The notes under the pieces: model-generated
Seen by the model: only the letters and a program-made list of their open reading frames with translations
Database searches by the model: none
Told to the model about the DNA's origin: nothing
Translations under genes and position numbers: made by a program
Shown: one piece after another, positions 42,034 through 50,780 of the stretch
How the letters are laid out: the number at the start of each line of letters is the position of its first letter
Numbering within the stretch: position 1 is the first letter of the stretch
Assembly: GCF_014897705.1 (NCBI RefSeq)
Contig: NZ_JABUXV010000012.1
Span: 1 to 64,000, forward strand
Direction: 5' to 3'
DNA from: Brachybacterium sp. FME24
GTDB taxonomy: Bacteria > Actinomycetota > Actinomycetes > Actinomycetales > Dermabacteraceae
DNA length: 64,000 nt

Positions 42034-42873
42034 TTACTTCACGGCGCCGGCGGTCAGGCCTGCGACGAAGTTCTTCTGCATCATCAGGAAGCCGACGACC
42101 ACCGGGATCGACACCGCGAGCGAGGCAGCGAGGACCTGGTTCCAGTACACGTTGGTCTGCGTGGCGTACTGCCGCAGACCGACGGCCAAGGTGCGGGTCT
42201 CCTCCGTCGTCAGCACGGAGGCGAACAGCACTTCTCCCCAGGCCGTCATGAAGGCGTAGATCGCCACCGCGACGATGCCGGGGCGGGCAGCGGGCAGGAT
42301 GATGCGCAGCAGGATGGTGAGATTGCTGGCGCCGTCGACCTTGCCGGCCTGGTCCAGCTCGTTCGGGATGCCGTCGAAGTAGCCCACCAGCATCCAGATC
42401 GCGAACGGCAGCGAGAACGTCAGGTACGTGATGATCAGGCCGATGCGGGTGCCCACCAGCGGCACCCCGAAGGTCGCGTCGATGTTCACGAAGATCAGGT
42501 ACAGCGGCAGCAGGAACAGCACGCCGGGGAACATCTGGGTGGACAGCACCGTGGTCATGAACGGGCCGCGGCCGCGGAATCGCCAGCGGGAGACGGCGTA
42601 GGCGGCGAGGGTCGCGACGGCGACGCTGAACAGGGTCGCGACCGAGGTGACGATCAGCGAGTTCATGAAGTAGCGCGCCAGCGGCACCGTCGACCACATC
42701 TCGACGAACGGCTCGACGGTGATGCGGGTGGGGATCCAAGAGAACCCGGCCTGCACATCGCCCAGCGGCTTCATCGAGGTGGTGATCATGACGTACAGCG
42801 GCACGGCCACGAACACACTGAGACCGACCAGCACGATGGCGCGGAAGATCTTCTCTCCGACGGTCTCACGCAT
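42034..42873 (-). CDS. Carbohydrate ABC transporter permease (MalG-like)
   Basis: The 279-residue permease has six membrane helices and the EAA loop ELDQAGKVDGASNLTILLRI. It pairs with the permease upstream, with which it overlaps by 8 bp. No ATPase gene is present in the operon. Confidence 0.92.
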   Translation of the reverse strand: MRETVGEKIFRAIVLVGLSVFVAVPLYVMITTSMKPLGDVQAGFSWIPTRITVEPFVEMWSTVPLARYFMNSLIVTSVATLFSVAVATLAAYAVSRWRFRGRGPFMTTVLSTQMFPGVLFLLPLYLIFVNIDATFGVPLVGTRIGLIITYLTFSLPFAIWMLVGYFDGIPNELDQAGKVDGASNLTILLRIILPAARPGIVAVAIYAFMTAWGEVLFASVLTTEETRTLAVGLRQYATQTNVYWNQVLAASLAVSIPVVVGFLMMQKNFVAGLTAGAVK

Positions 42874-43843
42874 TGTTCTTCTCCTTCTTCCACTGGGTGA
42901 AGTAGAGGTACACCAACGACACCGCCAGCAGGAACAGCAGCAGGAGCACGCTCATCGCGCTGCCGACGCCGAAGTCCCAGGACAGGAACGAGGAGTTGTA
43001 GATGTGGAAGCTGATGAGGTCGCCGGCCGGTGGCTGCGCCGTCCCGAACAGCACGTACGGGGTGTTGAAGTCGTTGAACACCCACAGGAACATCACCAGT
43101 AGCATGGTCTGGTTGACCGGGGCCAGCATCGGCAGGGTCACCGAACGCCACTGGCGCATGGGGGTGGCACCGTCCATCGCGGAGGCTTCGTAGAGCTCTC
43201 CGGGGATGGACTGCAGGCCGGCCATGAACATGAGGAAGGCGAAGGGCCACATCCGCCAGATCGCGACGACCACCACGGAGATGAAGGCGTTGTCGCCGAT
43301 CAGCCAGAACGGGGCGGAGTCCAGGATGCCCAGCTGGTTCACGAGGAAGTGGTTCACGGCGCCGGTGTCCCGCTGGAGCATGAAGTTCCAGGTGATCACC
43401 GAGGCGTACAGCGGCAGGGCATAGGGGATCAGGAACAGGGTGCGGAACACGCCGCGGCCCCGGAAGGGTCGCTGGAGCGCGACCGCGGCGGCCATGCCGA
43501 GAGTCCAGCTGATGCCCACCACGAGCGCGGTGAACGCGAGGGTCACCAGGAAGGAGTTCAGGAACTCCTGGCCGACGGGGGTGTTGAGGTCGATCGCGAT
43601 CTGGAAGTTCTCCAGGCCGGCGAAGGGCGCCTCCGTCCAGCGGCGGATGAAGAACTTCGTGAGCTCGACGAAGCTCATCCAGAACCCGGTGGCCATCGGG
43701 ACGATGTGGATCAGCAGTTCGAGGATCACTGCGGGCGCGAGGATCAGGTACGGGAACAGGTGGCGGCGCGGGCGGCGCGGCGCCGGCCGGTCAGCACTCT
43801 GCGGAGGCGTCCTGGTGCTCTCCGGGGCAGTCTTGCTGGGCAT
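42866..43843 (-). CDS. Carbohydrate ABC transporter permease (MalF-like)
   Basis: The 325-residue permease has a polar N-terminus, then about six or more helices. Its EAA loop reads ELYEASAMDGATPMRQWRSV. It is the second gene of the operon, 77 bp after the receptor gene, with an intervening hairpin. Confidence 0.92.
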   Translation of the reverse strand: MPSKTAPESTRTPPQSADRPAPRRPRRHLFPYLILAPAVILELLIHIVPMATGFWMSFVELTKFFIRRWTEAPFAGLENFQIAIDLNTPVGQEFLNSFLVTLAFTALVVGISWTLGMAAAVALQRPFRGRGVFRTLFLIPYALPLYASVITWNFMLQRDTGAVNHFLVNQLGILDSAPFWLIGDNAFISVVVVAIWRMWPFAFLMFMAGLQSIPGELYEASAMDGATPMRQWRSVTLPMLAPVNQTMLLVMFLWVFNDFNTPYVLFGTAQPPAGDLISFHIYNSSFLSWDFGVGSAMSVLLLLFLLAVSLVYLYFTQWKKEKNNA

Positions 43844-43878
43844 GGGGCTCTTCTCTTCGAGGCGGCGCGGGACGTGCG

Positions 43879-43912
43879 GCGGCCGACGGGGGAGTGGTTC
43901 CCCGTCGGCCGC
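43879..43912 (-). terminator. Intercistronic hairpin between receptor and permease genes
   Basis: A perfect 13-bp stem, GCGGCCGACGGGG with CCCCGTCGGCCGC, and an 8-nt loop. It may be a partial terminator or a 3'-end stabiliser that keeps receptor mRNA above permease mRNA. Confidence 0.7.
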
Positions 43913-43920
43913 AGTGCACC

Positions 43921-45225
43921 TCAGGCGCGGATCGAGTCCTGCGCGGTCTGCATGGCGACGACGACATCGTCACGGGTGACGGTTCCGCCGGTGGCGATGG
44001 TGGCGAACATGGTGTTCATGGCCTGGCCGACGGAGGTCTCGAACTGGTCCTCCCACGGCACCAGCGGCAGTGGCTCGGCGCGCTCGCCGTAGATCTCCAT
44101 GAACATGTCTGCCTGCTCGGTGTCGTCGGTGAAGGTGGGCTCACCATCGACCAGCACGGGCAGTGAGGCGAAGGGTTCGCCCAGCTCCGCCTGGGACTCC
44201 TCGGAGGTCATGAAGTTCAGGAACTGCAGGGCGCCGTCGACGTTCTCGGTGTCCTTCATGATCGCGAGGTTGATGCCGGCCAGGTGCGAGGCGCAGTCGT
44301 CGACGGCGTCGGCCGGGGCGGGGAACGGGATCGCCGCGAACTGGTCAGCGCTCATGCCGTTGGACTCGATGGTGGCGTGGGCGTTGTTCTGGTTGATGAT
44401 CAACGCCGCCTCGCCGTTGGCGAAGGAGGTCACGGACTTGGTGCCGTTGTCGAACTGCGCGTTGGAGGGGTTGACGACCTTGTGCTCCTGCATGAGGTCG
44501 AGGTAGCGCATGATGCCGTCGACGACGCCGTCCTCGGTGAAGGAGGGCTTGCCGTCCTCGGTGTTCAGCGAGGCGCCGTTCTGGGTGGCGTTGATGAACG
44601 CGAAGTGGTTGTTCTCCGTATAGGAGCCCGCGGCCAGGGACATGCCGTAGACGCCGGCGTCCTCGTCGGTCAGCGCCTTGGCGGCCTCGACCATCTCCTC
44701 CCAGGTGGTGGGCGGTTCGATGCCGGCGTCGGCGAACATCTGCACGTTGTAGTACATGCCGTAGGCCAGGCCGTACAGCGGGATCGAGGTGGGGTCGGTG
44801 TCGACCGCGCCGCCGGTGGCCAGTGCCGCCGGGACGTAGCGGTCGCGGCCGCCGAGCGCCTCGAACTGCTCGTCACCGAGGTCGAGGAGCCCGCCGGTGG
44901 CCTGGAGGCTGACGCCCCAGGTGTTGCCGATGTTGACCACGTCGGGGCCCTGACCGGAGGTGATGGCGGTCTGGATGCGGGTCTGGAGATCGGCCCAGCC
45001 GATCACCTCGAGGTCCACGGCGATACCGGTCTCCTCGGTGAACCGCTCGAGGACAGGGGTGAGGATCTCCTTGTCGTTCTCGAGGCTGGTGCCCTGGTTG
45101 GAGGCCCAGTAGGTCAACGAGTCGGGGCTCTCATTGGAGCCGCCGGAGCCGGAGCCGCAGGCAGCAAGGCCGGCCATACCGGCAGCGGCGAGGGGAGCAG
45201 CGGTCAGAAGTGTGCGTCGTCGCAT
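43921..45225 (-). CDS. Sugar-binding lipoprotein of the second CUT1 importer
   Basis: The 434-residue receptor begins MRRRTLLTAAPLAAAGMAGL with lipobox LAAC (Cys23) and a Ser/Gly linker. The mature part has the family 1 solute-binding fold (SGQGPDVVNIGNTWG, FANGEAALIINQNN). The operon order receptor-permease-permease-oxidoreductase and the upstream LacI gene suggest sugar-induced expression. The ligand is not identified. Confidence 0.92.
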   Translation of the reverse strand: MRRRTLLTAAPLAAAGMAGLAACGSGSGGSNESPDSLTYWASNQGTSLENDKEILTPVLERFTEETGIAVDLEVIGWADLQTRIQTAITSGQGPDVVNIGNTWGVSLQATGGLLDLGDEQFEALGGRDRYVPAALATGGAVDTDPTSIPLYGLAYGMYYNVQMFADAGIEPPTTWEEMVEAAKALTDEDAGVYGMSLAAGSYTENNHFAFINATQNGASLNTEDGKPSFTEDGVVDGIMRYLDLMQEHKVVNPSNAQFDNGTKSVTSFANGEAALIINQNNAHATIESNGMSADQFAAIPFPAPADAVDDCASHLAGINLAIMKDTENVDGALQFLNFMTSEESQAELGEPFASLPVLVDGEPTFTDDTEQADMFMEIYGERAEPLPLVPWEDQFETSVGQAMNTMFATIATGGTVTRDDVVVAMQTAQDSIRA

Positions 45226-45311
45226 CGAAAGACTCCTTGGTGCACCGTCGTGGGTGGTGAGCGGTGAGAGCGGGGGAGGCGGGCGCCCTCGTGGGCATCA
45301 CGCCAGACTGC

Positions 45312-45338
45312 TTAATCGATTCGAACTTAATCGATTCG
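45312..45338. promoter_or_regulatory. Two tandem LacI-type operators
   Basis: TTAATCGATTCG is exact at 45312-45323 and 45327-45338. Each contains the palindrome AATCGATT with the central CG typical of LacI-family sites. They lie just downstream of the -10, across the expected transcription start. Confidence 0.8.
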
Positions 45339-45341
45339 GCG

Positions 45342-45370
45342 AGTATGGCAACGGCTGAGCGCGACTGTCA
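45342..45370 (-). promoter_or_regulatory. Promoter of the second sugar importer
   Basis: On the minus strand a perfect TTGACA (45370-45365), a 17-nt spacer and CATACT (45347-45342). The start site would be near 45335, within the operators. Confidence 0.75.
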
Positions 45371-45489
45371 ACGGGGTAACGTCACGGAGCGGTCACGGTG
45401 TGTGACGCCCTATGGCGGTGCGTGACGACGCCGTGGTGTGGGCGTCGCACTGCCTAGCCGGATGCACGCCCTCCGCTGCCTGTTGCCTG

Positions 45490-45518
45490 CCGCCCGGTGG
45501 CCTGCGGGCACCGGGCGG
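45490..45518 (-). terminator. Terminator of the LacI gene
   Basis: A perfect 10-bp stem, CCGCCCGGTG with CACCGGGCGG, around a 9-nt loop, 31 bp past the LacI stop. It separates the LacI transcript from the importer promoter. Confidence 0.6.
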
Positions 45519-45548
45519 CGGTCCACGGCCGACGACGGCCCGGAGGGC

Positions 45549-46577
45549 TCAGACGGTGCCGGTGGATTCGCGGGGGATCAGCGTGGCCGGGTCGATCTGC
45601 AGCACCGAGCGCTCCTGGATCTCCCCCCTGATCTGTCGGATCAGCAGGTCACCGGCGCTGCGGCCCATGTCGAAGGGGCGGCGGGCGAGCGCGGTGATGG
45701 CCGGGGAGGTCAGCTCGGCGATCAGCGAGTCGTCCCAGCTGACCAGCCCGAGCTCCGTGGGGATCACGACGCCTTGGCGCAGAGCTCCGCGCAGGGCCCC
45801 GATCGCGATCAGGTCGCTCGAGGCGATCACGGCGGGCCGATTGCTGAGGTGGAGGTCGGAGGCCTCGAGTGCGGCGAGGCCGGCATCGATCGTGTACGCG
45901 CCGGAGGCGTGCGAGTGGGGGACCCCGTATTCGCCGGACAGCTCGGCCAGCAGCTCGAGCCGGCGCCGCTCATGGGCGTACTCGGACGGGCCGGTGAGCT
46001 GGATGAACCCGTCGTACCCCTGCGCGAGGACGTGCTCGACCACGGTGCGGGCGTCCTCGGCCTCCGCGGTCGTGACCTTCGCGAAGGACTCGGGCCCGCA
46101 GTAGTGGCCGAGCATCGAGAAGTCCATGTTCAGGGCCTCGAGCACGGCCGGCCGATGGTCGTCCTCGGCGAGGTCCAGGAGCACCACGCCATCCACCCGG
46201 CGCTGATGGGACCAGGTGCGGAACACATCGGACTCCTCGTCGGCGCCTCCGCGCACGAATCGGATCAGCAGCTCGTAGCCGTGGGCGGAGGTCGCCGACT
46301 CGATGCCCGCCGTCACCGAGGAGTAGAACGGCTCCCGGGATACTTCCTCCGGATCTCTGACCAGCACAAGTCCGATGTTTCCGCTGCGACCTCGACGCAG
46401 GGCCTGGGCGCCGGAATGCGGCGTCCAGCCCACCTGCTGGGCGTGCTCGAGCACGCGACTGCGCAGGGCGGCGCTGACGCCAGGCTTGTCGTTGAGCGCG
46501 TAGCTCACGGTGGCGGGGGAGATGCCGAGGTCATGCGCGATCGTGGCGACGGTGGGGCGTGAGGACTTCCGCGGCAT
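45549..46577 (-). CDS. LacI-family transcriptional repressor
   Basis: The 342-residue regulator has an N-terminal LacI helix-turn-helix (TVATIAHDLGISPATVSYAL with the hinge ALRRGRSGNIGLVL) and a periplasmic-binding-like ligand domain ending ERSVLQIDPATLIPRESTG. I chose the ATG at 46577. It is directly upstream of the sugar importer operon and the two operators at 45312-45338, so it very likely represses that operon. Confidence 0.92.
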   Translation of the reverse strand: MPRKSSRPTVATIAHDLGISPATVSYALNDKPGVSAALRSRVLEHAQQVGWTPHSGAQALRRGRSGNIGLVLVRDPEEVSREPFYSSVTAGIESATSAHGYELLIRFVRGGADEESDVFRTWSHQRRVDGVVLLDLAEDDHRPAVLEALNMDFSMLGHYCGPESFAKVTTAEAEDARTVVEHVLAQGYDGFIQLTGPSEYAHERRRLELLAELSGEYGVPHSHASGAYTIDAGLAALEASDLHLSNRPAVIASSDLIAIGALRGALRQGVVIPTELGLVSWDDSLIAELTSPAITALARRPFDMGRSAGDLLIRQIRGEIQERSVLQIDPATLIPRESTGTV

Positions 46578-46725
46578 GGGACTGCTTCCGGGTCGGGCGG
46601 CGGGACCGCCGAGCGTGAGGATCTCCAGCGCAGTGGTCGCCGCTGGTCGGCACGGCCGCTGGATGCGCACATGATAGATCCCAGGTCTGGTCCGGGCCGT
46701 GGGGGAGCGTGGGTCCCGGTATCTC

Positions 46726-47610
46726 TCAGCCTCGCAGCAGGATCCAGATCAGCAGCTGAGTGAGCAGGAACCCCGCGACGAGATTCATGCCGAGGAAGCG
46801 TCGCCATCCGGGGTGCGCCTGGGCGCTGTGCTCGTCGGTCAGGCCCCGATAGCGCCAGATGCTGACGACGTACGGGATGACCAGCAGTGACGCGAGCGCC
46901 GCCGGCCAGCCCGTGGTGAGCATGACCGCCCCGGCCCCGGCGTACAGTCCGCTCGAGAGGAGCACCGTCCTGTGCGCGCCCAGGACGGTCGCGATCGAGC
47001 CGATCCCGGCCTCGCGGTCCGGCACGATGTCCTGCACGGCACCGAAGGCGTGCGATGCCATTCCCCACAGGAAGAAGGCGGACAGGGCGGCGAGGGCGGT
47101 GGCTCCCCACGGCGCCCCGGTGAGGGCGAGTCCCACGGCGGCGGGGCCGACGAAGTGCGTCGACGAGGTGACCGAGTCGAGCACCGGACGCTCCTTCAGC
47201 CGCAGGCCGGGCACTGAGTATGCCACCACAGCGGCGAGCACGACGGTCAGGATGAGCGTGGAGGCGATGCTTCCCCATGCGATCAGCGCCAGCACGAACG
47301 GCGCCGCCAGCAGGCCGGCCGCCCACGCGGTGGCCGTGTGCCAGCGACGGTCCAGGACGATGCCCTCGACCCCGCCCTTGCGGGGATTGCGGAGGTCCGA
47401 CTCGTGATCGAAGACGTCGTTGATGCCGTACATGAGCAGGTTGTACGGGACCAGGAAGAACACCGTCCCGAGCACCAGCGTCGCGGTGATCTGTCCACCG
47501 GCCAGGAGATAGGCCGCAGCGAAGGGGTAGGCCGTGTTGATCCAGCTCAGCGGGCGGGAGGTGCCCAGGAGCTGGCGGGCCATACCGGGGGCGGCGGTCG
47601 CGGCGGTCAT
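46726..47610 (-). CDS. crtEb: Lycopene elongase / UbiA-type prenyltransferase
   Basis: The 294-residue membrane protein has both Asp-rich UbiA motifs: NDVFDHESD and DIVPDREAG. In C50 carotenoid pathways CrtEb adds two dimethylallyl units to lycopene. It is last in the nine-gene operon, overlapping crtYf by 4 bp. Ring closure by CrtYe/YfF would then give a decaprenoxanthin-like product. Confidence 0.88.
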   Translation of the reverse strand: MTAATAAPGMARQLLGTSRPLSWINTAYPFAAAYLLAGGQITATLVLGTVFFLVPYNLLMYGINDVFDHESDLRNPRKGGVEGIVLDRRWHTATAWAAGLLAAPFVLALIAWGSIASTLILTVVLAAVVAYSVPGLRLKERPVLDSVTSSTHFVGPAAVGLALTGAPWGATALAALSAFFLWGMASHAFGAVQDIVPDREAGIGSIATVLGAHRTVLLSSGLYAGAGAVMLTTGWPAALASLLVIPYVVSIWRYRGLTDEHSAQAHPGWRRFLGMNLVAGFLLTQLLIWILLRG

Positions 47611-47915
47611 CGGGCCTCCGTCGGGGTGAGCAGGAGCCACAGCGAGGGCAGCAGCAGTCCGGCCGCGACCGGCCACGCCAGATCCTCGACGGGGACCAGG
47701 CCGAGCATCACGCCACTGAGCAGGGACTCCTCGAAGCGGAACAGATCTGCCGCGATCATCACGGTGTCGAAGATGAGGGTGAGGGCCAGGAGCACCAGAA
47801 CGGTCGCCGCGGTCACGGCCCACCAGCGTTTGCCGGGGCGGCGCACCACGGCGGCGGTCACGGTCATCAGGACGGGAGGGATCAGGAACACGGCGGCGAG
47901 AGCGGCGTAGGTCAT
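47607..47915 (-). CDS. crtYf: C50 carotenoid epsilon-cyclase subunit
   Basis: The 102-residue protein has three membrane helices, and the lycopene-cyclase domain block FRFEESLLSGVMLGLVPVED. It works as a heterodimer with the subunit encoded just upstream. Assignment as Yf rather than Ye rests on gene order. ATGA junctions on both sides. Confidence 0.82.
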   Translation of the reverse strand: MTYAALAAVFLIPPVLMTVTAAVVRRPGKRWWAVTAATVLVLLALTLIFDTVMIAADLFRFEESLLSGVMLGLVPVEDLAWPVAAGLLLPSLWLLLTPTEAR

Positions 47916-48247
47916 CGGTCCTCCGTCGCGGATCGTCGGCGCGCCGCCGTGGCGAGGAGCGCCCACAGCACCAGGGTCGTGTAGCTGAGGAAGGCGATGA
48001 AGACGAGCTCCTCGATCGGCAGCTCCGGGGCCAGCATCAGCCCGGTCATCGCCGAGCTCTCCCCGATCCCGTAGTGACCGGCGGCGATCGCGGCGAGATC
48101 CCAGGCCAGGAAGAAGCCGATGCCGATGCAGAGCGTGAGGACGGCGCGTCGCGGAGCCCGCCACAGCACGAGGCGGAACCGGCGGTCCAGCAGGGCCATG
48201 CAGAACGTCGGGACCAGCAGTGCCGCGAGGTAGAGGCCGGGCATCAT
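47912..48247 (-). CDS. crtYe: C50 carotenoid epsilon-cyclase subunit
   Basis: The 111-residue protein has the lycopene-cyclase domain features AWDLAAIAAGHYGIGESS and LAPELPIEELVFIAF. It starts MMPGLYLAAL at the ATG overlapping the crtI stop. It is the partner of the following subunit. Confidence 0.82.
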   Translation of the reverse strand: MMPGLYLAALLVPTFCMALLDRRFRLVLWRAPRRAVLTLCIGIGFFLAWDLAAIAAGHYGIGESSAMTGLMLAPELPIEELVFIAFLSYTTLVLWALLATAARRRSATEDR

Positions 48248-49947
48248 GCGCCTGCCCCGGCACTGCCCGCCCCGGCAGTGCCTGCCCCGATGCCGCCGGT
48301 CCCACGATGTCCCTGTCCGCCGCTGCCCGCCGTGGCCGGCGGCTCGGGCAGCGGGGACGACGAGCGGTCCCCTCGCAGCCGCTTGGCGACGAGCTCCGCG
48401 CTGATCAGACACATCGGCAGGCCGACCCCGGGGATCGTGCTGGAGCCGGCATAGAGCAGCGCGTCGATGCGACGGGAGGCGTTGCCGGCGCGGAAGAACG
48501 CGCTCTGACCCAGCGTGTGCGCGGGCCCGAGCATGCTTCCGCGCCAGGCCCCGAGATCGGTGGTGAAGTCCGCTGGGCCGATCGTGCGTCGCACCACCAC
48601 ACGGTCGGCCAGATCGGGCACGCCGACCCTGGCCGCGATCTGTGCGATGGCGTCGTCGGCGATGCGCTCCACGGCCGCGGAGCCGGCGCCGTCCACCCCG
48701 CCGTGACCGAGACCTGCATCCGCCGGGACCGGGACCAGCACGAACAGGTTCTCGTGCCCCGCCGGCGCGACGGAGGGGTCGGTCGCCGAGGGCCGGCACA
48801 CGTAGGTCGAGGCCGGAGAGGGGACGCGCCCGTCGCGAATCGCTGTGAAGTTCTCGCGCCAGTCGCTGGTGAACAGCAGGCTGTGATGCGCGAGCTGGGG
48901 CAGCTTCCCCCGTACCCCGAGCAGGACCAGCACCGCGCCCGGGCCGCTGACGCGGCGCTGCCACCACGACTCCGGGTAGGTCTGCAGCTCAGGAGGCAGC
49001 ATCGTGGTCTCCACGTGGTGCAGATCGGCGGTCGCGACGACGACGTCCGCGCTCAGGGTGCGCCGGGTCCCGTCGGCGCCCTGCACCTCCACGCCGCTCG
49101 CGCGCGGCCGACGGTCCCGTCTCTCCTGCTGACTGAGTGAGGCCCGCCCGATGCGCCGCTCGCCCGGGGCGGTGAGGACCCGCGTGGCCCGGGTCGCCGT
49201 GTGCAGGCGCACGCCCTGCTGCGCGGCGAGGTCGACCATCACGTCGATCAGGCGGGCGAATCCACCCTGCGGGTACTGCACCCCGCCGGTCAGATCCAAG
49301 GCGCTCATCAGGTGGTACATGCTCGGCGTACGGTCCGGTGACGAGCCCAGGAACACCGCGGGGTAGCCGAGGATCTGTCGCAGTCGCGGGTCCCGGAACC
49401 GCCGTGCGACGAAACGGTCGAGCGGCTGGGTGAGCAGGGACAGCAGCTGGGGTGCCTTCGTCGCGACGCGCGGGGAGAGGAAGGGGAGCGCGGAGGTGAA
49501 CGAGGTGTACAGGAAGCGCTCCAGAGCCATGTCGTAGGTGCGCCCCGCGGAGTCGAGGTACTGGGCGAGTCGCCGTCCCGCGCCCGGTTCGATCGCGTCG
49601 AAGGTGTCGGCGTTGCGCGCGGCGGAGGCCCGGATGTCGATCGGATCCTCGTGGCCCTCGAAGAACACCCGGTACCCGGGATCCAGCGGCCGCAGGTCGA
49701 GCTGCTCGGCGGCGGAGGTGCCGAGCAGGCGGAAGTAGTGGTCGAACACCTCGGGCATCAGGTACCAGGAGGGGCCGGTGTCGAAGCGGAAGCCGGCCTG
49801 CTCCCAGGAGCCGGCACGGCCGCCGAGCACCTCGCGGGCTTCGACGAGATCGACCTGGTAGCCGTCGCGGGCGAGCAGGGAGGCGGTCGCGAGTCCGGAG
49901 ATGCCGCCGCCGATGACGACCGCGGTGCGGGCGGGCGCGGCGCTCAT
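48244..49947 (-). CDS. crtI: Phytoene desaturase
   Basis: The 567-residue flavoenzyme converts phytoene to lycopene. FAD motif GGGISGLATASLLA is near residue 13, followed by EAREVLGGRAGSW. The C-terminal YAGSSTIPGVGLPMCLISAE is the family's FAD-binding signature. Two departures: a basic insert near residue 295 (RASLSQQERRDRRPRAS) and a Gly/Ala-rich tail of about 40 residues. The DNA of that tail holds a hairpin before crtYe. Confidence 0.93.
   Translation of the reverse strand: MSAAPARTAVVIGGGISGLATASLLARDGYQVDLVEAREVLGGRAGSWEQAGFRFDTGPSWYLMPEVFDHYFRLLGTSAAEQLDLRPLDPGYRVFFEGHEDPIDIRASAARNADTFDAIEPGAGRRLAQYLDSAGRTYDMALERFLYTSFTSALPFLSPRVATKAPQLLSLLTQPLDRFVARRFRDPRLRQILGYPAVFLGSSPDRTPSMYHLMSALDLTGGVQYPQGGFARLIDVMVDLAAQQGVRLHTATRATRVLTAPGERRIGRASLSQQERRDRRPRASGVEVQGADGTRRTLSADVVVATADLHHVETTMLPPELQTYPESWWQRRVSGPGAVLVLLGVRGKLPQLAHHSLLFTSDWRENFTAIRDGRVPSPASTYVCRPSATDPSVAPAGHENLFVLVPVPADAGLGHGGVDGAGSAAVERIADDAIAQIAARVGVPDLADRVVVRRTIGPADFTTDLGAWRGSMLGPAHTLGQSAFFRAGNASRRIDALLYAGSSTIPGVGLPMCLISAELVAKRLRGDRSSSPLPEPPATAGSGGQGHRGTGGIGAGTAGAGSAGAGA
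48259..48282 (-). promoter_or_regulatory. Hairpin at the crtI/crtYe junction
   Basis: GGCACTGCC and GGCAGTGCC are a perfect 9-bp stem with loop CGCCCC, about 12 nt before the crtYe ATG. Folding would cover its ribosome-binding region unless ribosomes finishing crtI open it. Confidence 0.55.
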
Positions 49948-50780
49948 GGGCGGGCCCCGAGGAGGGCGCGGGCGAGGATCTGGGCCTTCTCGCGCTCGGG
50001 GACCCGGACTCGGGAGCGGCGGATCTGGGCGGCGGGGGTCGCGCGCAGTCGCCGCGACAGAGCCCGGTACAGGCCATGGGCGGCGGCGACGGCGCGACGG
50101 CTGCTCGCCGGCAGGTGGGGGATCGCGGTGGCGGCGACGTGGAGGTCGGCGTCGATCTCGTCCAGCAGCGCGTCCCGGTGCGCGTCGTCGAAGGCGGCAG
50201 GGTCCAGCCCCGGGAAGTAGGTGCGCCCCAGGAGGTCGTGGTCCTCGGCGAGGTCGCGCAGGAAGTTCACCTTCTGGAATGCGGCGCCGAGGCTCTGCGC
50301 GGGCAGGAGCAGACGCGCGTAGGAATCGTCGTCCCCGTCGACGAAGACGCGCAGGCACATCAGCCCCACCACTTCGGCGGAGCCGTGCACGTAGCGGTCC
50401 AGGCTCTCCTGGTCATGCTCGGCGACCTCGAGGTCGGCGCGCATCGAGGCGAAGAACGGGGCGATCAGTTCCGGCCCGATCCCGTATGTCCGGGCCGTGA
50501 TGGCGAAGGCCTGTACCACCAGGTTGGTGCTGCGCCCGAGGTCCAGGCCCTGCGCGGTCTCCGCCTCGAGGGCGTCGAGCAGTTGCGCGCGCACCGGGGC
50601 GGTGAGCTGCGGATCCGGGTCGTCCACGGTCTCGTCGGCGACTCGCACCAGGGCGTAGATGCTGCGCACGTGGGTGCGCACCGGCTCGTCCAGGAGCCTG
50701 GAGGCCCAGCCGAACGACGTCGAGTAGCCGGCGATCACGCATCTCGCGCTCTGCTGCGCGACCCGGTCGTAGCGGGTCAC
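49944..50780 (-). CDS. crtB: Phytoene synthase
   Basis: The 278-residue squalene/phytoene synthase-family enzyme condenses two GGPP to phytoene. The Asp-rich motifs are VADETVDD and the second motif FLRDLAEDHDLLGRTYFP. Start GTG at 50780 overlaps the TspO stop; it overlaps crtI by ATGA. Confidence 0.93.
   Translation of the reverse strand: MTRYDRVAQQSARCVIAGYSTSFGWASRLLDEPVRTHVRSIYALVRVADETVDDPDPQLTAPVRAQLLDALEAETAQGLDLGRSTNLVVQAFAITARTYGIGPELIAPFFASMRADLEVAEHDQESLDRYVHGSAEVVGLMCLRVFVDGDDDSYARLLLPAQSLGAAFQKVNFLRDLAEDHDLLGRTYFPGLDPAAFDDAHRDALLDEIDADLHVAATAIPHLPASSRRAVAAAHGLYRALSRRLRATPAAQIRRSRVRVPEREKAQILARALLGARP

Noticed and set aside
41803-42900. Frame with Cys-Glu and Cys-Gly repeats
   Set aside because: It is the hexanucleotide tract read as protein and continues antisense to a permease.
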